Source: Gigantopelta aegis (Eukaryota; Mollusca; Gastropoda; Neomphalida; Peltospiridae). Taken from it: DNA of 64,000 nt. The DNA is taken from the NCBI RefSeq assembly GCF_016097555.1, contig NC_054702.1, positions 81,481,420-81,545,419 on the forward strand, read 5' to 3'. Position numbers and translations under genes: made by a program. The first letter of the stretch is position 1. Each line of letters starts with the position of its first letter. The notes below the pieces were generated by a model. It made no database searches, had not been told where the DNA came from, and worked only from the letters and a program-made list of their open reading frames with translations. This document shows, one piece after another, positions 15,201 to 25,194 of this stretch.

Positions 15201-18200
15201 AATTACTTTCATCTGTATGATACCACTGTGTTTTTTAATTAAAATTAGTGTAAATTGTTTTGTATTCAACACATGATATTTGTATAAAAACCAGCTTGAC
15301 TTGATATATAGATAAGTGATGTCATACATGTACATTGTATATGCTAACAAGTTTTTTGTTTAAACTTAGTGTATGTACAATTACAGAAATAATTAATGCT
15401 TAGATAATTATCTGTACTACCTATGGTTTGTTTTCAAAGAGCATACATCAGGGGCATAATAATATGGTAATGTATCTGCTATCTGATGTACTAATATTTA
15501 GCTAGCACTATATATGCAAAATAACATCGGACTTGATCAAATGTTTAGGGGCAGGACATATCCCAGTGGTAAAGTGTTCGCTTGATGCGTGGTCAGTCTG
15601 GGATTGATCCCCATCATTGGGCCCATTGGGCTATTTCTCACTCCAACCAGTACACTATGACTGGTATATTTAAGGCCATGGTATGTGTTATCCTGTCTGT
15701 GGGATGGTGCATATAAAAGATCCCTTGTTGCTAATCAAAAAGAGTACCCCATGTAGTGGTGACAGTGGGTTTCCTCTCTCAATATCTGTGTGGTCCTTAA
15801 CCATATGTCTGACACCATATAACCATAAATAAAATGTGTTGAGTGAGTTGTTAAATAAAACATTTCTTTCCTTCATTAGATAATGTTTTTTAAAATGACG
15901 CTTAACTTAAATGAGCATTGTATACTGCCTTGTCTGCCATTGTTGAGTTAAATTGAAAGGACTTATTATCATAAAATATTGCTTCATCTCGCTAGTAAAT
16001 TTGTTCTTATATTCAAAATGTGCAAATTTCTTCAAGTAACACTAATGGTGAGGGGTTATATTAAAAAATATATGGTGTTCTAGTTGACTGAAAAGTTGCT
16101 TTAGTCCCATATCTGTTACCATTGTTGTCTATGGGATTTGATTTGGTGGTAAAGAACCATTTAGGAGGCAAAATGTACAGCTTTGTTGATATATTTAGCA
16201 GAAGAAAAACTAATTTGTGTGAAAATGTATAGAATAGCAATATTTCTCTTAGGACTGGAGTGTTAAGCAAACAATGAGATATGACACATGAGTGTGGATG
16301 TTTCAATGTCTTTGCCAGACGGTAAAAGGGTGAGGTTTGCAATGTCAATATTTTGCATCATTTTCAGTTTGTGCAAAACCAAACACAATTCCTTGTGATC
16401 CTGCTTACATTTTTGTGAGCATGCTAAAGAAAACATCTGGGGTTACTGGATGCAAGTGTTGCATGTGATAACAAAGAGCTGTTATTTTTAGTAAAACCTA
16501 CAGTTAACTGACAACAAGTGTATTTGTTATATACAGCTTTACTATTATTATTAAACTACAGTTAACTGACAACAAGTGTATTTGTTATATACACAGCTTT
16601 GCTATTATGATTAAAGTACAGTTAACTGACAACAAGTGTATTTGTTATATACAGCTTTGCTATTATGATTAAAGTACAGTTAACTGACAACAAGTGTATT
16701 TGTTATATACACAGCTTTGCTATTATGATTAAAGTACAGTTAACTGACAACAAGTGTATTTGTTATATACAGCTTTGCTATTATGATTAAAGTACAGTTA
16801 ACTGACAACAAGTGTATTTGTTATACACAGCTTTGCTATTATGATTAAAGTACAGTTAACTGACAACAAGTGTATTTGTTATATACAGCTTTGCTATTAT
16901 GATTAAAGTACAGTTAACTGACAACAAGTGTATTTGTTATACACAGCTTTGCTATTATGATTAAAGTACAGTTAACTGACAACAAGTGTATTTGTTATAC
17001 ACAGCTTTGCTATTATGATTAAAGTACAGTTAACTGACAACAAGTGTATTTGTTATACACAGCTTTGCTATTATGATTAAAGTACAGTTAACTGACAACA
17101 AGTGTATTTGTTATATACAGCTTTGCTATTATGATTAAAGTACAGTTAACTGACAACAAGTGTATTTGTTATATACAGCTTTGCTATTATGATTAAAGTA
17201 CAGTTTTATTATAACAGGATGACAGATTATGGTGAGGGACATTTAGGTCATTGGTGGAATTTCTGTCTGGAGTTTGAAAGATCATAGCTAGGACCCATGC
17301 CCCATAATTAAACTGGGTGGGTTTGTTTTTCCCTCAACCAGCTAATCTGCTCTATGGCTGCTATACATATATAATGGTATATAATTACACTCTTTATTTT
17401 ATGGAAAACATTTTTTTGCCATTCAGAGTGATTAGCCAGCTTGGCAAACGTGGATTTATTTTTCATATAAGTCATGAAAATCCTAGAAGGTCATAAAATT
17501 TGCAAATATAATTTTTCATGCCTGAAAATTCATAGATAATTGAATTGGACCTTGGAATGCCAAGTAAAACAAACATTTGTTGATACTAGTATTAATTTTT
17601 TTATTGAAAATGACAAGAATTGATTGACTATTTGCATCAAAACATTATACTTTTAATAGATTATGCAAGCAACAGCATAGTTATTGGATGGTTATAGAAA
17701 ATCTTATATAAGGTATTTGAAAATGTCATTAAATCATGATAGGAAGTCAGAACATTTTTGTATGAACCCTGTTTTATATTCAAGACCAAGTGTCAATGTA
17801 TGACACCAGATAACGTCTTATTAACAAGGTACTACAGGCTCATTAATAAATGTCTTTCCTTTCCTGATGATGTTGAGGTTTGGTGGACTGTTCAATTTCA
17901 ACAGTAATTTATGGAGACATACATTTTCACTTAGTGTTAAGCTCTAGTTATACATGTAACAGTGATCACCACAAACATACACAATGTAGTGGTGGCTTCT
18001 TTCATTGTAATTAGAAATCAAGAAGTCTGTTGTCACAGTGGGCTTAAATACACAACTGTTAGTGTCAAGTAGGCTTCATGTTTATAGTGTAAACATGTTG
18101 GGTCATAATTGCCTTATGATTGCCCTTGCATGTTTTATTTAACTCTTTCCAGTATGTAAATGTTATCATTCCTACTGGCATAACTATTACAGCAAGGGAA

Positions 18201-21200
18201 ACATAGGCATTTTTTTCACCTCATATGTTTACTTTATTAACATATTCTGGTTGCATATGGTAAAATCTGTTAAACGGCCTCCTAAGGAAATGTAAAAACA
18301 AAATGGTGTCTTATGAGCTGGCTGCATAGTAGTATTAGATTTGGGATACTAGTAAAGTTTCCTTTAAATATGATACTACTAAGTTGGACAGTTTTGACAT
18401 ACAGTCAGACCTGTTTATTAGTTTATTACAGTCACCTAAGTTATCTATAACGTGGCTTTTGCATACAAATAAGTAAAGAAAAGGAATATTTGTTTAATGA
18501 CATCTTGGCAAATTTTAAACTATCCTTCTAGGCTTTATATATAGATCTCATTAATTTGGGCACAACAGGTTTTTTTTCTCTTCTGAGCTCACCAAGGTCT
18601 TTTTAGTGCAGTAAAGTTAATATTAGCTGCTGGTAAAGAATTGTACATACATGTATTCAGAAATGCATTTCGGATTAACATTCCATTGATTTTGAATTGA
18701 AATGTTTTGAGGTTATCATGTTTGTAGTTTATTTAATTTTGGCTTGCTTATTTTGGGTATACTTAGTTTGGTACAATTTAAAGCCCTGATGGTTGATTGG
18801 TGTTTGAACACGGTTATTTTGACACATGGTCAAGTTTATGAAATATACTGAAGAAGCCCATATACTTTCCCCATTTACAGGACAGTACATAAGGGGCCAC
18901 TCAACAATTATGTAATCCACTGACCTGGACTGACAATCCAGATAGCTGAGGTGTGTACCCAGGACAGCGTGCTTCAAACTTAATTGGATATAAGCATGAT
19001 AATAAATTGAAATGAAAATTATCTAAAAGAGAGTGGTATCATGGCATCGTTTTGAACTGTTATGGGGGGGTGGGGGGAGAGGGGGTATTTGTCGAGAGTT
19101 TTAAATCATTTTCAAAACAATTATCTCATTCCTATTTATATTATAAAGTGAAATACAGCCAGTCATGACTGTTTTGTTCTTAACAGATGATTTTCTATCT
19201 GGTACATATATTTATTTACCAAACCAAACAACTTAGATTTACAAACCAAACATCCAGTGATCATTATGACAGGTAGTGGGTACTGACAAGCATTGCATAT
19301 TTTTAGAGTGGGGAGTGGCTGTAGACTGTGACCAATCCTATGACTGATCACACCTCAGACACGTACTCTGTCACTGAGATACATCCTGCTTCCTCTAAAT
19401 ACAAGTTACAATCAATGAATGCATGAATCAATGAATCAATGAATGTTTAATGACACCCCAGTACAAAAATTCACATTGGCTATTGGGTATCAAACAAAGG
19501 TAGGTATATCAGTAGGATTAAATAAAAAAAGTATGTAAAATCACAGTGTGAAGAGCTGTGGGTAAAAACACAATACAAAATAAATATCAAGGTAAGTAAA
19601 TTTTAAAACTTTGTATTAAAATATACTTACCTAGATATTTGTATTATATTGTGCTTTTACCCACAGCTCTTTTACACTGTGATTTTACACATACAATTTA
19701 CAAGACATACATTTGTGCGAGTGCTGTACCAGAGAGCTGAATTCCAACCCCTTTAAATACAAGCTAAAAACATACATTTGTATGAGGAAGCAAAGTATCT
19801 AAAGTACATTTTATTGGCTGGTGGGAGTCATTAAAGTAAATGTTTCTGGTTAGCTGAACAATTTGTGTTGTGCTCATTGTAGCAGATTAGACTGAGGAAC
19901 TATGCTATCCATCAAACATGACATATTCTTATAATCAAACATTTTTTTAATGAAATGTTTTCAGTTTAACAACACATACATGTATTACTAATAAATTTAT
20001 TAACAGAGATTTTTTCTTCTTTTAGCAATACCTTGCAGATAAAAGATATGTCCATCGGGATCTGGCTGCCAGAAATGTTCTTCTTGACTGCAATAAGGTA
20101 GTCAAAGTGTGTGATTTTGGCCTGTCACGTGATATCTACAATGACAATGAGTACAAGAAACTGACCAATGGCAAGCTTCCTCTTAAATGGATGGCAATAG
20201 AGTCGCTGCGAGATCGGGTATTTACAACACAAACGGATGTTTGGTCATTTGGAATTCTCTTGTGGGAAATTGTCACAATGGGTATGTGTGTTTAGTTGTG
20301 TTTTCATTCAAATTAAAAGAAATTATTGCAATCAGGTATCATAATACTTGAAACTAATAGCTAAAACGTGATTTTGTTATATCACAGTCATGTTCTTTGC
20401 CCTGTGTTACAGATTTATGTGTTTTATTCATTTTAGGTGGTATTATCTTATATATATTTTAAGCATTTATCCTTGTCTTTGAGTACCAATATGTTTATAA
20501 TATTACTGAACTTTTATTTATTTGAATAATTAGTTTTTTAACAATTTGAATGCCAGTAATACATATAAAGAGCTATAATTACATGATGTACTGTTAGCAG
20601 TGAGTTGGTTGTGCTGTCAACTTTATCAAAGTATTACTTTGGACTGTTATCTTGATTCATCTTTTGAATGCATATTTACATATCGTATATTCCTATGAAA
20701 ATCTTTCAACTATGAAATTATGATTATTTTGTTTATTATTATTGAGATATTTGTTTTTGTTTTTGTTTTTCAGGTGCCTCCCCATATCCTAACATTGCTC
20801 TTGCTGACCTATACTATGTGCTTATCAATGGTTACAGGATGGATAAGCCATCCAACTGCTCAGATGAACTGTAAGTATATATGTATATATGCACAATTTT
20901 AATAAAATCATACATGTATTTATAAGGGCAATCATACATATTGTACATGCACAGTACTAATTCTCATGATTGTTCAATGTTAAACAAAGGTTTTTAAAGC
21001 TAAGTATAAAATGATAAAATGCTTACTGGTGCCTCAGAATCTAACCAACCAAATATTTCTTTTGTGGTGCATGATCTCTGAACAATAACACATTAATCTG
21101 TTGTGAATATTTGTATAAATTCATGTGTTTTCTTCACTAATAAGATGTGCATTTGTTTCTGTAGATATTTCATCATGCGGAAGTGCTGGGAGGAGCGTCC

Positions 21201-21477
21201 ACAAGAACGTCCGTGTTTCACTCAGCTGCGGCTGATGGTGGAGGAGTTGCTCACCCAGGACCGAGACTACCTCGTCCTGGAAAACATTGATGCTCCTCTG
21301 AACACGTCAGAAAACAGCAGCACGCCCATAGACTCTAGCAGTCATTCGGGTGTGTCTAGTGGACTGGCAGCAGCAGCTCAGGCAAACAGGGATTCCCTCA
21401 GGGTCAATGTGTGTGTCCACGGAAAGTCAACGGACAGACTCTTGCTGAGGAGAAGTGAAAGTGATTCCAGTCCGTAA
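66..21477 (+). CDS. Receptor tyrosine kinase, 3' part of gene (5 exons, RET/FGFR/Cad96Ca-like)
   Basis: Spliced gene, coding exons 66-234, 3986-4136, 20026-20281, 20774-20870 and 21165-21477; every junction is GT/AG and the phases agree, giving 327 residues to a TAA stop. Visible motifs in order: alpha-C glutamate segment ([14 protein letters not shown]), hinge ([10 protein letters not shown]), a kinase-insert-like stretch of about 30 residues, the catalytic loop [11 protein letters not shown] (CDFGLSRD), an activation loop with two tyrosines ([10 protein letters not shown]), WMAIES in place of APE, DVWSFG, and the C-lobe arginine (ERPQERPCF). The HRDLAARN and WMAIES forms mark a tyrosine kinase. 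The [16 protein letters not shown] wording recalls RET and Cad96Ca, while the region around RMDKP recalls FGFR, so the subfamily is not settled. The glycine loop, VAIK lysine, transmembrane segment and ectodomain lie upstream of the window. By family knowledge it is a plasma-membrane receptor phosphorylating itself and cytoplasmic partners. The tail is short and Ser-rich, ending SESDSSP. Confidence 0.93.
1732..2028 (-). mobile_element. SINE family A, full-length, with target-site duplication
   Basis: Minus-strand copy: tail (aacaacaccattagagca) at the low end, tRNA-like head at the high end. A 13-bp duplication, CATGCATCAGATT, lies at 1719-1731 and 2029-2041, which shows LINE-type target-primed insertion. 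Intronic in the kinase gene. Confidence 0.88.
2795..3614 (+). mobile_element. MITE with TTAAAGGGACATACCCTAG-type inverted ends
   Basis: The left end (TTAAAGCCGCACGCCCTAG) is the inverse of the right end (CTAGGGCATGTCCCTTTAA), with differences. Internal blocks such as 'aatctacaaacctgtaacac' and 'aaatgcattttgtg' recur in a shorter copy at 47960-48332, confirming one family. About 820 bp, no coding capacity seen. Confidence 0.75.
3986..4136 (+). CDS. RTK exon B (kinase insert region)
   Basis: Acceptor CCACCAG ends at 3985; donor GTAAGT starts at 4137; ends in phase 0. It encodes [17 protein letters not shown], a linker, then [17 protein letters not shown]. The last part is helix E leading into the catalytic loop; the first part is the variable kinase-insert segment between helices D and E that split-kinase receptors carry. 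Confidence 0.9.
4650..6920. mobile_element. Foldback-like element with palindromic AAGCTT-rich arrays at both ends
   Basis: The left flank has 'cccaaacaaaaat' (near 4739) followed by arrays rich in 'gcaagcttgc'; the right flank ends with 'atttttgtttggg' (near 6904), its exact inverse, preceded by arrays of 'gcttgcgggaagcttgc'. Left arrays include a 150-bp higher repeat (starts near 4901, 5051, 5201); right arrays have a unit of about 62 bp in four to five copies (6480-6780). The centre (5700-6240) is a degenerate tandem repeat with 'caagatggccgccctgg'. This is the plan of a foldback transposon; no transposase seen. Confidence 0.6.
5700..6240. repeat. Degenerate tandem repeat of about 120 bp, four copies
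   Basis: Copies share 'ttccaccaggc', 'ttcaaccaaa', 'tccaaatgatcctctcatg', 'gttattatttttggggcc' and 'aagatggccgccctggcctc'. They sit between the two AAGCTT-rich arrays and form the core of the foldback element. Confidence 0.65.
7893..8211 (+). mobile_element. SINE family A, near full-length
   Basis: Degraded tRNA-like head (acatggtaaagcgttcgcctg), central body (tatcaaaggccatggtatgt) and A tail (cattaaacaaaaacaaact). Preceded at 7801-7875 by a family-D tail fragment (gatgtttaatgacacccc). Confidence 0.75.
8225..8870 (+). mobile_element. SINE (A/B mosaic) interrupted by a younger SINE
   Basis: The body runs from about 8225 to 8345 and resumes at 8658 to about 8870, where it ends with a B-type tail (cattaaataaa). 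The split is exactly at the nested SINE at 8346-8657. Confidence 0.7.
8346..8657 (-). mobile_element. SINE family A nested in an older SINE, with target-site duplication
   Basis: Minus-strand copy from tail (catgacaccactagagcac) to head (gctttaccactgggctacg). The 12-bp host sequence TGGTGAAACAAA lies at both 8334-8345 and 8658-8669, so the insertion point and relative age are clear. Confidence 0.85.
10908..11182 (+). mobile_element. SINE family C, full-length
   Basis: Head 'cagccttggtggtgcag', then 'caggctggtaggtactggg'; tail 'ccttaattggatataagc' followed by (gaat)n. Duplication TTGTCATC at 10900-10907 and 11183-11190. Confidence 0.8.
11280..11551 (+). mobile_element. SINE family B, full-length
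   Basis: Head 'cagcctcggtggcgtcatg', B tail 'cgttaaataaaacatttc'. Duplication TGATCTTCCTGT at 11268-11279 and 11552-11563. Lacks part of the central body present in the copy at 32073. Confidence 0.85.
11612..11904 (-). mobile_element. SINE family A, near full-length
   Basis: Minus-strand copy from tail (taacaacaccactagagcac) to head (ctttaccactaggctacat). Confidence 0.8.
13361..13755 (+). mobile_element. tRNA-headed SINE interrupted by a SINE-C copy
   Basis: The head has a clear A-box (ttagctcagtaggtagagca) and a B-box-like 'ggatcaaacc', the strongest tRNA resemblance of any SINE here. Its body resumes after 13714 ('atcccaaccatgtgcctcat'). Confidence 0.65.
13467..13714 (-). mobile_element. 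SINE family C nested insertion
   Basis: Minus-strand C copy (tail 'gcttatatccaattaaggt', head 'cctaccagcctgtagtccg'). Host sequence ATCCCAACC is duplicated at 13458-13466 and 13715-13723. Confidence 0.8.
13757..14056 (-). mobile_element. SINE family A
   Basis: Minus-strand copy starting 'tttaacgacaccactagagc' and ending in the inverted head (atcagtgggctacgtcc). A further A tail on the + strand follows at about 14130-14200, so three or four SINE insertions are stacked between 13.36 and 14.2 kb. Confidence 0.8.
14783..15095 (+). mobile_element. SINE family A, full-length
   Basis: Head 'tgtagtccagtggtaaggca', body 'cactaatatggaaaaatgta'-like, tail 'gttaaacaaaacaaacc'. Confidence 0.8.
15549..15877 (+). 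mobile_element. Mosaic SINE: A head and body, B tail
   Basis: Begins with the A head (atcccagtggtaaagtgttc) and A centre (gggatggtgcatataaaag), then switches to the B 3' half (gtagtggtgacagtgggttt) and B tail (gttaaataaaacatttc). Confidence 0.8.
16501..17205. repeat. 58-bp tandem array, 12 copies
   Basis: The unit begins 'cagttaactgacaacaagtg' and includes 'cagctttgctattatgatta'. Copy starts at about 16501, 16559, 16619, 16677, 16737, 16795, 16853, 16911, 16969, 17027, 17085 and 17143. Some copies carry a two-base insertion (60 bp), alternating in the first half. Copies are nearly identical, so the array is young or homogenised. Intronic. Confidence 0.93.
18925..19015 (+). mobile_element. 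SINE family C, 3' fragment
   Basis: Only the C tail half is present ('cccaggacagcgtgcttcaa', 'taattggatataagcatg'), a 5'-truncated copy. Confidence 0.7.
19410..19500 (+). mobile_element. SINE family D fragment
   Basis: Contains 'gaatgtttaatgacacccca' and 'ggctattgggtatcaaac'. Similar fragments occur at about 7801-7875, 34600-34690 and 56503-56570. Confidence 0.6.
19531..19694. mobile_element. 164-bp foldback MITE
   Basis: The two halves are inverted copies: 'aagagctgtgggtaaaa' on the left against 'ttttacccacagctctt' on the right, with outer ends 'gtatgtaaaatcacagtgt' and 'acactgtgattttacac'. The arms span about 70 bp each. The left arm carries AAGGTAAGT (19589-19597), a consensus 5' splice site in the host gene's sense. 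Confidence 0.8.
20026..20281 (+). CDS. RTK exon C (catalytic loop, DFG, activation loop)
   Basis: Acceptor TTCTTTTAG ends at 20025; donor GTATGT starts at 20282; one base (G) is left over. It encodes [17 protein letters not shown], the DFG motif, the activation-loop tyrosines, [12 protein letters not shown] and [15 protein letters not shown]. All catalytic residues expected here are present, so the kinase looks active as far as visible. Confidence 0.95.
20774..20870 (+). CDS. RTK exon D (kinase C-lobe)
   Basis: Acceptor TTTTTCAG ends at 20773; donor GTAAGT starts at 20871. The split Gly codon is completed at the start, and two bases (CT) carry over to the next exon. It encodes [20 protein letters not shown], then [12 protein letters not shown], matching the helix F to G region of FGFR and RET receptors. 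Confidence 0.93.
21165..21477 (+). CDS. RTK terminal exon E (helix H-I and C-terminal tail)
   Basis: Acceptor TTTCTGTAG ends at 21164; TAA at 21475-21477. It encodes [20 protein letters not shown], the end of the kinase domain (MVEELLTQ), [13 protein letters not shown] with a candidate docking tyrosine placed like the C-terminal YLDL of RET and FGFR, then about 65 residues rich in Ser, Ala and Asn. The last residues (RRSESDSSP) look like acidic/basophilic Ser-kinase sites; that is inference. Confidence 0.94.
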
Positions 21478-23600
21478 ATACCATGTGCTAAATTATTAAA
21501 GACTGAGATGGTGTGGATGGAAAGTGGTTTTGTCTGAATTGATTTTTCAGTGTTGTCTGGACAACTAACTGATGGACGATTCAGAGTTGTACGTGCTGTT
21601 TGAATATTGTTTATGGAATTGTAAAGACGACTAACTTTTCATTCAAATAATATGTGCTATATGAAGTGATACATGAAGGACTTGACTTAACCAGTAGGTC
21701 AGCTGCATGTGATGTCTGAGCAGGTTAGGGTGATGCACTGACAAACACATTCATTTTAACATGTTGAGTTGATTATACTGTTGTCCAACAACTAACTAAT
21801 GATTCTCAGTTACAAGTGCTACCGAGTTCTGTGTGATGTTGCTTGAACAATTGACAATGTTCAAATATATATGAAGGTTCTATGCAGTGAGTGACTGTGA
21901 TTCTGTTGGGAGTCTATCCACATAGTACCTTGATATGGAGATGGTGTGGGTATAGTGACAACAATCTGCCACTGTTGTCTGTTTAAACAAACTGCAAAAA
22001 TTGTTTCTGTGAAAACATTTCGCCTATTTTGTATTTTAATACGAGACTCTCTGATGAAGCACTGATAGCTAGTGACTATAACTCATCAGATATACAAGGT
22101 CAAAGGTCAGTTACCTTTCAGTGTGCCAAAATGTTGACAGTTTGATATAAAATTGTGTATTCTGTGGAGTGGACTTCTTTGACAATGTGCGAAACAAATG
22201 CTGAAGATGAAATCATTCTGGAGGTGTATACGAGAAGTGTTATTGTGCCAAAAGTTGCTGCAAATCTGATTGGATTTTGCTTGGTTTTTTCACAAATATG
22301 AACAATGTCTAGACATGGATTGTGTTTTGTTAATTTAATAGTAGAGAATACAAGTGGATAAAATGATACATATCAAAATGAGTGCCACAATACATTTCGA
22401 TTTTAGCATAGTCAGATAATAAACATGTTTATACATTTTTTAAATTTGAACACAGTCTAAAGTGGATTCAAGGGAGACTGGTGAAATATGCCAGTAATCT
22501 AGAGTGCCAGAATAGATGGATCATCACCTGTGTATTGTGACTGGACTGAGCTTTGAGAAGGTTCCAATTTACACAGAAATCCTCTTTACATAGATGCCAG
22601 TTCAGAGTACACTGAATGAGTAAATTAAGCTACTTGCAGTAGTTTTGGTAGATCTGTTTTTCTTAAACTTGTTTGCTTTGTAAAACCTAACAAAACTGAT
22701 GATTTGATCAATACGAATGTGAACTGAACAGTTTGGACAATTCATAAAAAGTTCCAGTAACCGAGGATTTATTGTCCAGAGGTGTATGTAGTATTAATAA
22801 ACATGGCACTGGAACTTTCAGAATAACAGGAATTGACATTGGTGTCTCTCAACTGTCATCTGTTTGACAATTTGTCAAGAACTAGCACAAAATGTATATA
22901 TAAGAAACAGATCTTTAGTGCTGTATATAAGGAAAATATTTATTGTTGTGTATTTATTGACAGGTTTACCTCACAGGTAGCTGTAGGTCAAAGTTACATG
23001 AACTATGTGGAAGAGTTTAAAATGATGTGCTGTGTGGCAAATAAGTAAAACATTCGAAGGCTATAGGTCAAAGTTACATGAACTATGTGGAAGAGTTTAA
23101 AATGATGTGCTGTGTGGCAAATAAGTAAAACATTCGAAGGCTATAGGTCAAAGTTACATGAACTATGTGGAAGAGTTTAAAATGATGTGCTGTGGGGCAA
23201 ATAAGTAAAACATTCGAAGGCTATAGGTCAAAGTTACATGAACTACGTGGAAGAGTTTAAAATGATGTGCTGTGGGGCAAATAAGTAAAACATTCGAAGG
23301 CTGGCAGAAGCAATGATGGTTTATTATCAATATTTGTGACATTATGATGCCCTTTTGGGGAATATTGTTTTCACATTTGGTATATGCTGCAGAATAGACA
23401 TCTGGTATAGGGTGTGTTTAACATACAGTGGTTAAAACTTGTTGTATTTTTAGATTCAGTGCAGGTCATTGAACAAGTTAACATAGATTATTAATAATTG
23501 TATTAGTATGTTAAATGTCTAACCTAATTAAATATTATGATTGTAATTAAAACACTCCTTCCCATTTTTAGCAATTATTTAAAACGTTTTGACAAAAAAA
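21478..23600 (+). other. Presumed 3' untranslated region of the RTK gene
   Basis: Follows the stop codon without coding signal. AATAAA hexamers occur at about 22419 and 22796; which is used cannot be seen here. The four-copy 80-bp repeat at 22981-23300 lies in or just beyond it. The end given is arbitrary. Confidence 0.4.
22981..23300. repeat. 80-bp tandem repeat, four copies
   Basis: Unit with 'taggtcaaagttacatgaac' and 'gtaaaacattcgaaggct'; copies differ by only a few bases. The first unit begins 'ctgtagg', the rest 'ctatagg'. Confidence 0.95.
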
Positions 23601-25190
23601 AAACCTTAGATGTATGTCATGTTTATTTTATATTAATTTCAGATATAATGGTTTTTTTCCCTTTTGTTTACATTTTTAATGACATTTCATATATAATTTT
23701 AGCATTTATGTAGAGACCATTAATTAATTAATATAAAACCATTTTCCAGTCATGTTTGTATGTCACTCGTTTATGTTGTAACAAGTAATAACTGTTGTAT
23801 TTTATTTGATAATTGTTTTATTTCACGTGTCATACCAACACTAAAACAAAATGTTAACCTACTATTAGATACAACAATAGGTTTTAAACACCATGGTAAC
23901 CATTGTATGTAATGTATCACAACTTACCAGTTGTCTGAAGTACCTGTAGCTTCAAACTGTTTGTTGTCAAATGAAAATGTGTTCAGATGTATATACTTTT
24001 AAAAATTGTCCAAATGCAAATAGTGCTGACATGTGTTGCAATACAGTTTTTTTCTTTTAATATAGTTAATTATATTACCAACATATTTGGTCTATCAGTC
24101 TCATGATTTTACTTTTTATGGACTCATTTTAGTAGGATTTTGTGATGTGCTCAAATATATTTGTTTTACATTTTACGTTTTTTTAATCGTTTTAGCTTTT
24201 GAACTCAGGTAGTAGGTTCAGAATACATAGTATTACATTACAAATATCGGGAAAACTCCCACTGAATATTCATATATGTGTTAGAAATGTTTATTGGTTT
24301 GCATTAACCATTCACATTTTGATAGTTGCGAATACAAATTCGTATGAATAAATGTTGCAATTTAAGTGAAGAATTCAAGTTATGCAATTGTCACTACTGT
24401 TTTTTAAATCTAGGTACTTTTATGACCAACATAAGTATTATAAAATACCAATACCTATATTTTTATGGAAAGGAGATAAATAAGAAAATATAATTTAAAA
24501 ATATTGTTTATATTTTAACGATTTGAACATTACTTAGTTTGAGCATTTTGTTTTGCACAAACATGATTAATATTCATAATGCTTAGTTTACATTTTTTTG
24601 CAGTTTGATTAATTTAATAGGAATAATTAAATTCTGTTGATTTCATACTATGTAAAAAAAAAGCAAACCAGGTCTGAGAAATTTAAATCATGTGCATAAT
24701 AATAGGCATTTTATATACCATATGTACTCATGTATAAGTTGGGTTTTTTTCCATTAATATATCCTTGTTCGTAATTAGAATATAACTTTGAATTTATAAT
24801 TAAAAACCTAACAACACCAACCCCCCCCCCCTCCCCCCAAAAAACCCCCACAAAAAAACAAACCACTACAGTGATAACCACATCGAAGTCGAGTTTTAAA
24901 CCATTATATCACTATGATAATAAATAAGAAAATATTATAAAAACACACAGGAAATATAACGGTAAATATTGGTGATGGCACTGTTATAGGTATCTCTTTG
25001 AAAAACAGGGAAGTAACAATATGGCAATACAGTTTCCTATCGCGATTCGAAATCGACTATCCGATACATTTGTTCAGGACAGCTGTATCGCGATACAGAT
25101 GATGCATACATGTCTTTATGAGTTTGAATTAAAAACAAACAAAACAAGATGACGTAAAACTGAATTAACTAAACTGATGAATGAAGCCTT
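23600..25190. other. AT-rich intergenic tract
   Basis: No gene, RNA or mobile element recognised. A C-run with A-rich flanks lies at about 24822-24850. Confidence 0.5.
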
Positions 25191-25194
25191 AATT

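Larger units (their letters stand above)
4137..20025 (+). other. 15.9 kb RTK intron between exons B and C
   Basis: Large intron filled with repeats listed separately: a foldback array element (4650-6920), SINEs A, B and C, a 58-bp tandem array and a 164-bp foldback element. Stretches between them (for example 9000-10880, 11910-13360, 15880-16480, 17210-18900) look unique, AT-rich and noncoding; I see no additional exon. Confidence 0.75.
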
